Shown: positions 1 through 6,078 of the stretch, in pieces | Position numbering within the stretch: position 1 is the stretch's first letter | Layout of the letters: each line of letters begins with the position of its first letter | NCBI GenBank assembly: GCA_017432405.1 | Contig: JAFRJF010000134.1 | Coordinates: 1-6,224, forward strand | Direction: 5' to 3' | DNA length: 6,224 bases | Source: Clostridia bacterium | GTDB taxonomy: Bacteria > Bacillota_A > Clostridia > Christensenellales > Aristaeellaceae | The notes under the pieces: model-generated | Database searches by the model: none | Told to the model about the DNA's origin: nothing | Seen by the model: only the letters and a program-made list of their open reading frames with translations | Position numbers and translations under genes: made by a program

Positions 1-763
1 CCGAAGGCCGCTTCGGCGCGGGCCCGGACGGTTGGGGGCGCGCGGCCTGGCCTGCCGGGCGATTGGCCGCCCCGGCAGGAGCCGTCCGGTGCGCCTGTCG
101 CAGCTGCTTCAGCGACAGCCCCTCCGGGAAGGGGCCCATCCCCGCCTCAACGTAAAGCTGGCTCCAATCAGATTCGGGGTCCACGCGCAGATAGGCCCGG
201 TCGCCGTCGGTCAGCACCAGCAGCGCGTCCACGCCCATGTCCCGCAGCATGGCCAGCATCGTCAGCTCGTGGGCGGTGACGGCCTCGCCGAAATACAGCA
301 GCTTGGGCGCGTCGTCCCGCCCCAGCAGCGGCATCAGGCGCTCGAAGCGGTAGTACAGCCAGCACATCAGCTTGGTGTACAGGTTCTTGAGCACCCCGTC
401 CGGCTTGCCCCTGCGCCGCAGCGCGTCGTACTGCCGCGCCAGCGCATCGCCGAAGGCGCGGCGGTTGGCGTCGGACATGCGGGGCATCCAGCGGACGAGG
501 GCGGCCTCGGCGAAGGCGGCGGTGGGCTGGAAGTCCGTGCCCAGCACCTGGGTCATGTAGCCCACCTGGCCCTCGTCGGGGTTGGGAATGCGGTCCTCGA
601 TGATGACGCCCCACTGGCGGGCCATCTCGTGAAAGCGCCAGACCCCCTCCTCCACCGGTGCTGACCAGCCGCAGACCCGGGCCATGTAGGCGGCGGGAAC
701 GGTTCGCCGGGACAGGGGCAGCGCGAAGTCGTCCAGGCGGTTCAGTGTCGTTCGTTCCTGCAT
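1..763 (-). CDS. YceG-like protein of Ter 'biosynthetic module' (3' end cut by window edge)
   Basis: This frame is open from an ATG at 763 to the window edge, giving 254 complete codons and no stop, so the protein is truncated here. I translated it directly. Residues 1-150 are mostly helical and charged, with 'FQPTAAFAEAALVRWMPRM' near 78-96 and 'LYTKLMCWLYYRFERLMP' near 128-145. Residues 153-190 read KLLYFGEAVTAHELTMLAML and then DMGVDALLVLTDGD, a beta-alpha-beta pattern that I recognise as the repeated core of the Bacillus YceG family (unrelated to the E. coli lytic transglycosylase MltG/YceG). From about residue 226 the chain becomes a Pro/Ala-rich linker that continues off the edge. Bacillus YceG is roughly twice the visible length, so a second half is expected. 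The start lies 4 nt after the rhomboid stop, and its AGAGG site (771-775) is inside the rhomboid coding end, suggesting translational coupling. The biochemical function is unknown; the family assignment rests on motif memory and context. The CDS itself is secure (about 0.9). Confidence 0.7.
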   Translation of the reverse strand, partial: MQERTTLNRLDDFALPLSRRTVPAAYMARVCGWSAPVEEGVWRFHEMARQWGVIIEDRIPNPDEGQVGYMTQVLGTDFQPTAAFAEAALVRWMPRMSDANRRAFGDALARQYDALRRRGKPDGVLKNLYTKLMCWLYYRFERLMPLLGRDDAPKLLYFGEAVTAHELTMLAMLRDMGVDALLVLTDGDRAYLRVDPESDWSQLYVEAGMGPFPEGLSLKQLRQAHRTAPAGAANRPAGQAARPQPSGPAPKRPS

Positions 764-767
764 GGCG

Positions 768-1364
768 CTACCTCTGGTAGCGGGACATCTGCCCGCGGCT
801 CATGACAAAGCCCAGCGCCGTGCCCACCAGGCCGCCCACGATGTGGCCCATCTGGGAGATGTTGTCGGCCACGAAGAGGCCCTCGTAGACCTGCTGGCCG
901 ATGTAGAGCACCGCGACCAGTATGAACGTCAGCGGTATGGTGTGGCCGTCGGTGCTGGTGATGGACGAGAGCAGCACCATGGCGAACACGATGCCGCTGG
1001 CCCCCAGCAGCGCCACGTTCGGGAAGAAGACCATGTTCACCACGGCGGTGGATATGGCCGTGGCCAGCATGACGAAGACGACGTTCTTCGTGCCGTACTT
1101 CTCCTCCAGCATCGGGCCCAGCACCAGCAGCAGCATCATGTTGTTGAGCAGGTGGCCCCAGTCCGCGTGCCCCAGCACGTGGGTCACGCACCTCAGCCAG
1201 GTCAGCGGGTTGAGAAGGCTTGACCGGTAGGTGCTGAACAGCACCCGGTTGCTCTGACCGTGGGTCAGCACGTTCAGCACCTGCACCACCACGCAGGCCA
1301 GCGCGAACACCAGTATCGCGGGGGAATTGAAGGTGATCCGCAGTTTGGAACGGTTGTTGGTCAT
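768..1364 (-). CDS. Rhomboid-family intramembrane serine protease
   Basis: A 198-residue polytopic membrane protein expected to cleave transmembrane substrates within the lipid bilayer. The rhomboid signatures are complete. HADWGHLLNN at 66-75 matches the H-x4-H-x3-N pattern of E. coli GlpG (H145/H150/N154), giving H66, H71 and N75. GASG at 121-124 carries the nucleophile S123. MGHIVGG at 172-178 carries the catalytic-dyad H174. Hydrophobic segments lie near 15-33, 72-88, 95-113, 117-135, 143-159 and 172-188, consistent with the minimal six-helix core. There is no added N-terminal cytosolic or C-terminal domain. The ATG at 1364 is preceded by AAAAGGAGT (1369-1377) at 5 nt spacing. The gene follows terD-C after 54 bp containing a strong hairpin, and its TAG stop is 4 nt before the YceG-like ATG. 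The substrate is unknown. Location within a ter operon suggests a role in envelope stress signalling or membrane protein turnover, which is inference. Confidence 0.93.
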   Translation of the reverse strand: MTNNRSKLRITFNSPAILVFALACVVVQVLNVLTHGQSNRVLFSTYRSSLLNPLTWLRCVTHVLGHADWGHLLNNMMLLLVLGPMLEEKYGTKNVVFVMLATAISTAVVNMVFFPNVALLGASGIVFAMVLLSSITSTDGHTIPLTFILVAVLYIGQQVYEGLFVADNISQMGHIVGGLVGTALGFVMSRGQMSRYQR

Positions 1365-1381
1365 AGTAACTCCTTTTGAAT

Positions 1382-1409
1382 AACGGGGACAGGTCGCCCT
1401 GTCCCCGTT
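1382..1409 (-). promoter_or_regulatory. Perfect 12-bp intergenic hairpin with GNRA loop between terD-C and rhomboid
   Basis: On the transcribed strand AACGGGGACAGG pairs perfectly with CCTGTCCCCGTT around a GCGA tetraloop, which fits the GNRA class of stable RNA loops. The sequence after the stem in the direction of transcription is ATTC, not a U-run, so it is a poor intrinsic terminator for the operon. On the opposite strand it is followed by only TTTTC. The rhomboid Shine-Dalgarno lies 8 nt beyond the stem and is not sequestered. Likely roles are a 3' stability element for the upstream terD messages, an RNA-processing barrier, or a partial terminator that lowers rhomboid and YceG-like expression relative to TerD. 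Confidence 0.75.
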
Positions 1410-1418
1410 TTCGAATCG

Positions 1419-2003
1419 TCAGACGTTCACGCCGTAGTTCTTGCACAGGGCGTAGAGGCCGCCCTGGTAGCCGGCGCCGACGGCGTTGAAGCGCCAGTCG
1501 CCGCCGCTGCGGTAGATCTCGCAGACCACCAGCGCGGTTTCGATGGAGAAATCCTCGCCGAGGTCGTAGCGCAGCTCCTCGATGCCCACGGTGTCCTGCT
1601 CGCCGGCGCGCCGGGCGACGCGCACGTAGGCGTTGGAGACCTGGCCGAAGTTCTGGCGGCGCTCCTGGGCCTCGTAGATGGTCACGGTGATGGCGATCTT
1701 CTCCACGTCGGCGGGCACCTTGGTGAAGTCGATTAACAGCGTCTCGTCGTCGCCGCCGGAGCCGCCGGAGAGGCTGTCGCCGGTGTGGGTCACGGCCCCG
1801 CTGGGGTCCTGCAGGTTGCCGTAGAACACGAAATCCTCGTCCTTGCGCACCTTGCCGTTGGCGCCCAGCAGGAAGGCCGAGGCGTCCAGGTCGAAGTCAT
1901 AGCCGCCGCTGTAACGGTTGGTGTCCCAGCCCAGGCCCACGAGCGCCAGCTTGACGCCCTTGTTCAGGCTGACCTTTTGGCCTTTGGAAAGATTGATTGC
2001 CAT
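1419..2003 (-). CDS. terD: TerD family protein, paralogue C
   Basis: A 194-residue cytosolic TerD-domain protein, the usual length for the family. TerD proteins are Ca2+-binding beta-sandwich proteins linked to tellurite, oxidative, phage and colicin resistance phenotypes. Visible family signatures are VGLGWDTNRY (22-31), [11 protein letters not shown] (36-46), [14 protein letters not shown] (115-128) and the C-terminal GYQGGLYALCKNYGVNV. The loop that reads GDNRTGxGxGDDE in canonical members is altered to GDSLSGGSGGDDE (75-87), losing the Asn and one acidic residue. The N-terminal segment before GLGWD is about 3 residues shorter than in paralogue A, and there is an insertion near 132-142. 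The ATG at 2003 is preceded by AAAGGAGGAA (GGAGG complement at 2011-2015) at 7 nt spacing. It lies 27 bp downstream of terD-B and is followed by a strong hairpin. It closely resembles paralogue A at the DNA level, so the two are probably duplicates. Confidence 0.96.
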   Translation of the reverse strand: MAINLSKGQKVSLNKGVKLALVGLGWDTNRYSGGYDFDLDASAFLLGANGKVRKDEDFVFYGNLQDPSGAVTHTGDSLSGGSGGDDETLLIDFTKVPADVEKIAITVTIYEAQERRQNFGQVSNAYVRVARRAGEQDTVGIEELRYDLGEDFSIETALVVCEIYRSGGDWRFNAVGAGYQGGLYALCKNYGVNV

Positions 2004-2030
2004 GGTTGTTCCTCCTTTGCGTTGCGGTTC

Positions 2031-2633
2031 TCAGCGGTACAGGTCGATCAGGCTGGACAGCCGGCTGGCCTCGGCCACGCCCTGTCCGACGGCGTTGAAT
2101 TTCCATTCCCCGCCCCTGCGATAGATCTCGCCCACCACCAGGCCGGTCATGCCGGTGTAATCCTCGGTGAGGTTGAAGCGGCAGATCTCGGCGTTCGCGC
2201 CCAGGTCCACCAGGCGAATGAAGGCGTTGCGGATCATGCCGAAGTGCTGCCGGCGCACGCCCGCGTCGTAGATGTTCACCACGAACACCAGGCGGGCGAT
2301 CTGCGGCGGGATCAGGGACAGGTCCACGGTGATCTGCTCGTCGTCGCCCTCGCCGCCGCCGGTGAGGTTGTCGCCGGCGTGCACGATGGCCCCGCTGGAA
2401 TGGCGCAGGTTGCCGAAGTACACGCAGCACTGGTTCACGTCCCGGCTGATGATCCTGCCGTCCTCGCCGCAGAGGATCACCGAAGCGTCGCAGTCGATGT
2501 CCTTCGGCTTCGGCGCGAACAGGCCGCGCTTCTGGGGCGCCTCGTCCCAGCCCAGGCCCACGCGGACCCTTTTGAGGCCGCTGCCGGGCTTGACCAGGCT
2601 GATCTTCTCGCCCTTTTTCAGGTTGACAGACAT
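2031..2633 (-). CDS. Divergent TerD family protein, paralogue B (YceC/TerZ-like, cysteine-containing)
   Basis: A 200-residue TerD-domain protein, cytosolic, clearly different from its two neighbours. It keeps GLGWD (26-30), the acidic Ca2+-type loop GDNLTGGGEGDDE (88-100), RRQHFGMIRNAFIR (127-140) and VVGEIYRRGGEWKFNAVG. After GLGWD it has an insertion (about 31-45, including KRGLFAPKPKD) reminiscent of E. coli TerZ, and DIDCDAS replaces DFDLDAS. The C-terminus ends RLSSLIDLYR and lacks the GYxGGL...YGVNV tail of A and C. These traits resemble Bacillus YceC as I recall it. Four cysteines (C48, C55, C69, C70) cluster in the N-terminal half. The start was placed at the ATG at 2633, because its GGAGG (2642-2646) leaves 8 nt spacing; the in-frame GTG at 2642 overlaps that site and is too close. 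It sits 33 bp after paralogue A and 27 bp before paralogue C. Confidence 0.95.
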   Translation of the reverse strand: MSVNLKKGEKISLVKPGSGLKRVRVGLGWDEAPQKRGLFAPKPKDIDCDASVILCGEDGRIISRDVNQCCVYFGNLRHSSGAIVHAGDNLTGGGEGDDEQITVDLSLIPPQIARLVFVVNIYDAGVRRQHFGMIRNAFIRLVDLGANAEICRFNLTEDYTGMTGLVVGEIYRRGGEWKFNAVGQGVAEASRLSSLIDLYR

Positions 2634-2641
2634 GTTATCCA

Positions 2642-2646
2642 CCTCC
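2642..2646 (-). promoter_or_regulatory. Ribosome binding site deciding the terD-B start
   Basis: GGAGG on the minus strand lies 8 nt before the ATG at 2633. The alternative in-frame GTG at 2642-2640 overlaps the last base of this site and cannot use it, so ATG at 2633 is preferred. Confidence 0.8.
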
Positions 2647-2666
2647 CCGGGTCGATGGTCGAAGTG

Positions 2667-3245
2667 TCACACGTTCACGCCGTAGCTGCGGCAGAGCGCC
2701 TCCAGGCCGCCCTGGTAGCCGCTGCCGATGGCGTTGAAGCGCCATTCGCCGCCCTTGCGGTAGATCTCGCCCACCACCAGGGCCGTCTCGATGGAGAAGT
2801 CCTCCTCCAGGTCGTAGCGCACCAGCTCCTTGCCGGTGGCGTCGTCCACGATGCGCACATAGGCGTTGCTCACCTGGCCGAAGTTCTGGCGGCGCACGTC
2901 GGCGTCGTAGATGGTGACGGTGAAGTCCACCTTTTCGATGTTGGCGGGAATCAGGGTCAGGTCCACGAAGATCTGCTCGTCGTCGCCCTCCCCCGCGCCG
3001 GTGCGGTTGTCGCCGCCGTAGGTCACGCCGCCGGAGGCGTGGCTGGCGTTGCCGTAGAATATGAAGTCGGCGTCGCCGGGCACCTTGCCGTTAACCCCCA
3101 GCAGGAAGGCCGAGGCGTCCAGGTCGAAGTCATAGCCGCCGTCGTAGCGGTTCACGTCCCAGCCCAGGCCCACGGTGATCTTCCGCAGGCTGGGGTTGTC
3201 CTTGGTCAGGCTCACTTTCTGGCCCTTGGTCAGGTTGACTGCCAT
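2667..3245 (-). CDS. terD: TerD family protein, paralogue A (canonical)
   Basis: A 192-residue canonical TerD-domain protein, expected in the cytosol, binding Ca2+ and taking part in Ter-dependent stress or tellurite resistance. In order it shows [15 protein letters not shown] at the start, [10 protein letters not shown] (25-34), [11 protein letters not shown] (39-49), a complete acidic Ca2+-type loop [13 protein letters not shown] (78-90), [20 protein letters not shown] (110-129), a [19 protein letters not shown] segment and the tail [17 protein letters not shown]. It aligns along its whole length with my recollection of E. coli TerD. The ATG at 3245 follows AAAGGAGGAA (GGAGG complement at 3253-3257) at 7 nt spacing; a longer in-frame extension to 3335 overlaps the ATPase end and is rejected. 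It starts 20 bp after the ATPase stop, so the two are co-transcribed. The acidic loop is intact here, unlike paralogue C, making it the best candidate for a genuine Ca2+ binder. Confidence 0.97.
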   Translation of the reverse strand: MAVNLTKGQKVSLTKDNPSLRKITVGLGWDVNRYDGGYDFDLDASAFLLGVNGKVPGDADFIFYGNASHASGGVTYGGDNRTGAGEGDDEQIFVDLTLIPANIEKVDFTVTIYDADVRRQNFGQVSNAYVRIVDDATGKELVRYDLEEDFSIETALVVGEIYRKGGEWRFNAIGSGYQGGLEALCRSYGVNV

Positions 3246-3265
3246 GGTGTTTCCTCCTTTGGTTT

Positions 3266-5893
3266 TTATTTCTTGTTCATGATCACCTTGCGGATCACGT
3301 CGATGGGGATCACCAGGAAGGCGATCACCGCGCATACCAGCCAGGTGGTGGCCGTCAGGGCGTGCACGCTCAGCACCTGGCCGCCGATGGTGACGAAGAT
3401 GAACTGGGCCAGGAAGATCACGCCCATGACGATCAGGAAGTTGCGGTTGCGGCCGATGTTCTCAAACACATTGGTGTGCTCGGTGCGGGCGTTGAAGCCG
3501 TTGAAGGTGATGGCCATCATGAAGGTGGCGAACACCGCGGAGTTCAGCACGATGCTCAGCGGGTCCACGCCGGGATAGGCCGTGGCGCTCACGCCGATCA
3601 GGTTCTGGATGGCGGGCACGAAGCGAATGGCCAGGCAGGCGGCGGTGATGTACAGCGCCGAGATGATGACCTCGATCAGCATGCCCTTGGACACGATGGA
3701 GGCGTCCCTGGGGATGGGCTTTTCCTTCATGTATTCCTTCAGCGCCGGCTCGGAGCCGAAGGCGATGGCGGCCAGGGTGTCCATGGCCAGGTTGATCAGC
3801 AGCAGCTGGACAACCGTCAAAATCTGGTTCTCGCCGAAGAACGGGGCCAGGAAGCAGGTCAGCACTGCGGCCACGTTGACGGTCAGCTGGAAGATCAGGA
3901 ACTTGCGGATGCTCTTGAACATCGTGCGGCCGTAGAGTATGGCCTTGTCGATGGAGGTGAAGTTGTCGTCCAGTATCGTGATGTCGCCGGCCTCCTTGGC
4001 CACCTCGGTGCCGGAGCCCATGGCGAAGCCCACGTCGGCCTTCTTCAGGGCCGGGGAATCGTTCACGCCGTCGCCGGTCATGCCCACCACCAGGTTCAGC
4101 TCCTGGGCGATGCGCACCAGGCGGCTCTTGTCGGTGGGCAGGGCCCGGGCCACCACCCGCAGGTTGGGCAGTATGGCCTTCAACTCGTCGTCGCTCTTGT
4201 TGGCCATCTCGGCGGAGGTCATGGCCACGTCGGAGGGCTCGCGCAGCAGCCCGGCCTCCCGGGCGATGGCCACGGCGGTCTCCTTGCGGTCGCCGGTCAC
4301 CATGACCACCTGGATGCCCGCGTCCTGGACCTCCTTGATGGCGGGGATGACCTCCCTGCGCACGTTGTCGCGGATGGACAGCACGCACACCATGGTCAGG
4401 TCGTTGCCGTCGGGGTCGCCCTCGGTCTTCGCCACGCCCAACAGGCGCATGGAGCGGCCCGCCTGGGCGTCCATGTAGGTCAGCAGCGCGGACTGGGTCT
4501 CGTGGTCCAGGGGCCGCACCGCGCCGGTCTCGTCGATGTAGTAGTCGCAGCGGTCGATGATGCGCTCCGGCGCGCCCTTGATATAGGTGACGGTTTTGCC
4601 GTTCCGGGTGACGGTCACGTCGGACATCTTCTTGGTGGAGTTGAAGGGGTTGAAGGAGACGACCTCCTCCTTGCTCATGGTCGCCACGGCGTTCTCGCCC
4701 AGCAGGAAGGCCATCATGGCCCGGTCCGTGCTGTTGCCGCCCAGGATCTCGTTGCCGGAGACGGTGGCGGAATTGTTGATGCCGATGCCGGTGACCACGT
4801 CGGTCTGCATGGCGGGGGGCAGCTCGGAGAGCTTGGTGAAGATGCGCTGGTTGCCGGTGGCCAGCTCCACCACGGACAGGCGGCCCTCGGTGATGGTGCC
4901 GGTCTTGTCGGTGAACAGCACCGACAGGCTGCCGGCGGTCTCCAGGCCGTTGATCTTGCGCACCAGCACGTTGTCCTTGATCATGCGGATGCTCTGGAAG
5001 GACAGCAGTATGCTGGTGAGCATGGGCAGGCCCTCGGGCACCGCGCAGATGATGATGGTGACGGCCACGGTCACCGCCTCGATGATCAGCGTCGCCCAGC
5101 CGGCGAAGGTGGGTTCGACGTTGTGATTGATGACGTTGACCAGTATCACGCCGATGATGATGGCGATGGCGCCGATGTAGCCGAAGGTGGAGATCTGCTT
5201 GGCCAGCTTGGCCAGCTTCACCTGCAGGGGCGTCTGGCGGGTGTCCTCCTGGACCTCCAGGGCCAGCTCGCCGAACAGGGTCTTGTCGCCGACGACCTTG
5301 ACCTCCAGGTAGCCCTCGCCGCCGCAGACCACGGTGCCGCGGTAGGCGTAGTGGGTGTTCAGCAGGTCCTTGATCTCATAGGCCTCGCCGTCGGGGTTGG
5401 GGCGCTTGGGGGCCTCCTCGGTCTCGCCGTTCAGCGCGGCCTGGTCCACCATGACCTCGCCCTCGACGATCTCGCCGTCGGCGGGCAGCTTGTCGCCGGC
5501 CTGGAGGTAGACGATGTCGCCCACCACGACCTCGGACACGTGGATCTCGTGCAGCTGTCCGTCGCGCAGCACCTTGGTCTTTTCCTTGATCTCCTCCTCG
5601 GCCTTCAGCAGGCTGGCCTTGCCCTCCTGGCTGTGCTCGGAGAAGGAGGCCACGCCGTTGGCCAGCAGTATGGCGATCAGCACGCAGACCGGCTCATACC
5701 ACTCGGCCTTGCCCATCAGCCAAAGCACCACCTGCACGGCCAGGGCGACCAGCAGGATCATGATCATCGGGTCCTTGAAGCCCTCGAGTATCTTCTTCCA
5801 CAGCGGGTCCGGCGGAATCTGGGTCAGCGCGTTGGAGCCGTATTTGTTGCGGCTCTCCTCTACCTGCTTCTTGGTCAGGCCGGTCAGTTTCAT
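3266..5893 (-). CDS. Ca2+-transporting P-type ATPase, PMCA-type (P2B-like)
   Basis: An 875-residue membrane pump that couples ATP hydrolysis to cation export, most likely Ca2+. Motifs: actuator loop LNGET at 154-158 (canonical TGE, here NGE); M4 motif PEGLP at 286-290; phosphorylation motif DKTGT at 329-333 with D329 acylated; nucleotide-binding KGAPE at 439-443; MVTGD at 531-535; hinge MTGDGVND at 606-613. About ten membrane helices are visible (near 43-60, 66-85, 236-256, 266-298, 660-684, 690-712, 735-757, 780-800, 818-837, 846-866). M5 reads [13 protein letters not shown] and M6 NLAMDTLAA, as in plasma-membrane Ca2+ pumps. E287, N701 and D705 correspond to SERCA Ca2+ site II, while the site I glutamate of M5 is Ala676, suggesting one Ca2+ per cycle. 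There is no calmodulin-type tail. The start at ATG 5893 is chosen by GGAGG at 5903-5907; an upstream ATG at 5953 falls at the predicted transcription start. It is the first gene of the operon. Na+ or Mn2+ transport is a less likely alternative. Confidence 0.96.
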   Translation of the reverse strand: MKLTGLTKKQVEESRNKYGSNALTQIPPDPLWKKILEGFKDPMIMILLVALAVQVVLWLMGKAEWYEPVCVLIAILLANGVASFSEHSQEGKASLLKAEEEIKEKTKVLRDGQLHEIHVSEVVVGDIVYLQAGDKLPADGEIVEGEVMVDQAALNGETEEAPKRPNPDGEAYEIKDLLNTHYAYRGTVVCGGEGYLEVKVVGDKTLFGELALEVQEDTRQTPLQVKLAKLAKQISTFGYIGAIAIIIGVILVNVINHNVEPTFAGWATLIIEAVTVAVTIIICAVPEGLPMLTSILLSFQSIRMIKDNVLVRKINGLETAGSLSVLFTDKTGTITEGRLSVVELATGNQRIFTKLSELPPAMQTDVVTGIGINNSATVSGNEILGGNSTDRAMMAFLLGENAVATMSKEEVVSFNPFNSTKKMSDVTVTRNGKTVTYIKGAPERIIDRCDYYIDETGAVRPLDHETQSALLTYMDAQAGRSMRLLGVAKTEGDPDGNDLTMVCVLSIRDNVRREVIPAIKEVQDAGIQVVMVTGDRKETAVAIAREAGLLREPSDVAMTSAEMANKSDDELKAILPNLRVVARALPTDKSRLVRIAQELNLVVGMTGDGVNDSPALKKADVGFAMGSGTEVAKEAGDITILDDNFTSIDKAILYGRTMFKSIRKFLIFQLTVNVAAVLTCFLAPFFGENQILTVVQLLLINLAMDTLAAIAFGSEPALKEYMKEKPIPRDASIVSKGMLIEVIISALYITAACLAIRFVPAIQNLIGVSATAYPGVDPLSIVLNSAVFATFMMAITFNGFNARTEHTNVFENIGRNRNFLIVMGVIFLAQFIFVTIGGQVLSVHALTATTWLVCAVIAFLVIPIDVIRKVIMNKK

Positions 5894-5902
5894 CTCAATT
5901 AG

Positions 5903-5907
5903 CCTCC
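5903..5907 (-). promoter_or_regulatory. Ribosome binding site deciding the ATPase start
   Basis: GGAGG on the minus strand lies 9 nt before the ATG at 5893. The longer in-frame start at 5953 has no such site and coincides with the predicted +1 of the promoter, so the shorter 875-residue protein is annotated. Confidence 0.85.
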
Positions 5908-5958
5908 ATTTTCTCGCCATTTCCGGCGATCGTCGTCGTTTAGCTTGTGACATTGTTC

Positions 5959-5987
5959 ATTATAAACGCTGGCGGTCGAAAATGCAA
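5959..5987 (-). promoter_or_regulatory. Sigma-A-type promoter for the ATPase-terD-rhomboid-yceG operon
   Basis: On the minus strand a perfect TATAAT (5959-5964) stands 17 bp downstream of TTGCAT (5982-5987). The -10 matches consensus exactly and the spacing is optimal, while the -35 matches TTGACA at only the first three positions. The predicted +1 is near 5952. No other promoter-like sequence was noticed in the short gaps further down the operon, so this is probably the main promoter of all six genes. The weak -35 leaves room for activation. Confidence 0.75.
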
Positions 5988-6038
5988 TAGCGGGGTTCCA
6001 AATTGTCACGGGGGAAGGATGAAAACCTGTGTTGGGGG

Positions 6039-6056
6039 GATAAATTCTGATTTATC
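6039..6056. promoter_or_regulatory. Perfect 18-bp AT-rich dyad, possible operator
   Basis: GATAAATTCTGATTTATC: 7-bp arms GATAAAT/ATTTATC are exact inverted repeats around a 4-bp centre. It sits about 50 bp upstream of the predicted -35 box, between the promoter and the repeat element, in a GC-rich genome where such an AT-rich dyad stands out. It could bind a dimeric regulator of this operon or of a gene beyond the right edge. No regulator gene is visible in the window. Confidence 0.4.
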
Positions 6057-6078
6057 GAGATGTTGCGGCGCTCAACAG

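Larger units (their letters stand above)
5894..6078 (-). other. Upstream regulatory region of the operon, no gene
   Basis: Non-coding stretch between the ATPase start and the repeat element. It holds a predicted leader of about 59 nt, a small leader hairpin (5914-5918 with 5925-5929, UCGCC/GGCGA, 6-nt loop), the promoter, widely spaced GTGACA/TGTCAC half-sites (5947-5952 and 6004-6009) and an AT-rich dyad (6039-6056). A 70-codon minus-strand frame spanning 5960-6172 crosses the promoter and the repeat and has no family features, so I do not call it a gene. No tRNA, T-box or recognised riboswitch was seen. Confidence 0.7.

Noticed and set aside
1..16. CCGAAG/CTTCGG hairpin at the left edge
   Set aside because: It lies within coding sequence of a Pro/Ala-rich linker, and short GC palindromes are expected at this composition.
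32..664. 210-codon plus-strand frame at the left end
   Set aside because: Antisense to the YceG-like frame, with low-complexity composition typical of shadows in GC-rich DNA.
1382..1411. Intrinsic terminator at the terD-C/rhomboid gap
   Set aside because: There is no U-run after the stem on the operon strand, and only TTTTC on the other, where no gene ends. It is kept as a hairpin of uncertain role.
742..1446. 234-codon minus-strand frame over the rhomboid gene
   Set aside because: It is a frame-shifted reading of the rhomboid gene, rich in Arg/Gly/Pro/His, without a ribosome binding site; the rhomboid frame has complete catalytic motifs.
1785..3578. 597-codon plus-strand open frame across the three terD genes
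   Set aside because: It crosses three well-supported minus-strand genes and shows internal repetition only because it is antisense to three paralogues.
3362..5902. 846-codon plus-strand open frame opposite the ATPase
   Set aside because: Composition is dominated by H, G, Q, V and L with no domain motifs; it is the antisense shadow of a GC3-biased gene whose protein motifs are unmistakable.
5894..5953. N-terminal 20-residue extension of the ATPase from ATG 5953
   Set aside because: That ATG sits at the predicted transcription start and lacks a ribosome binding site, while ATG 5893 has GGAGG at 9 nt.
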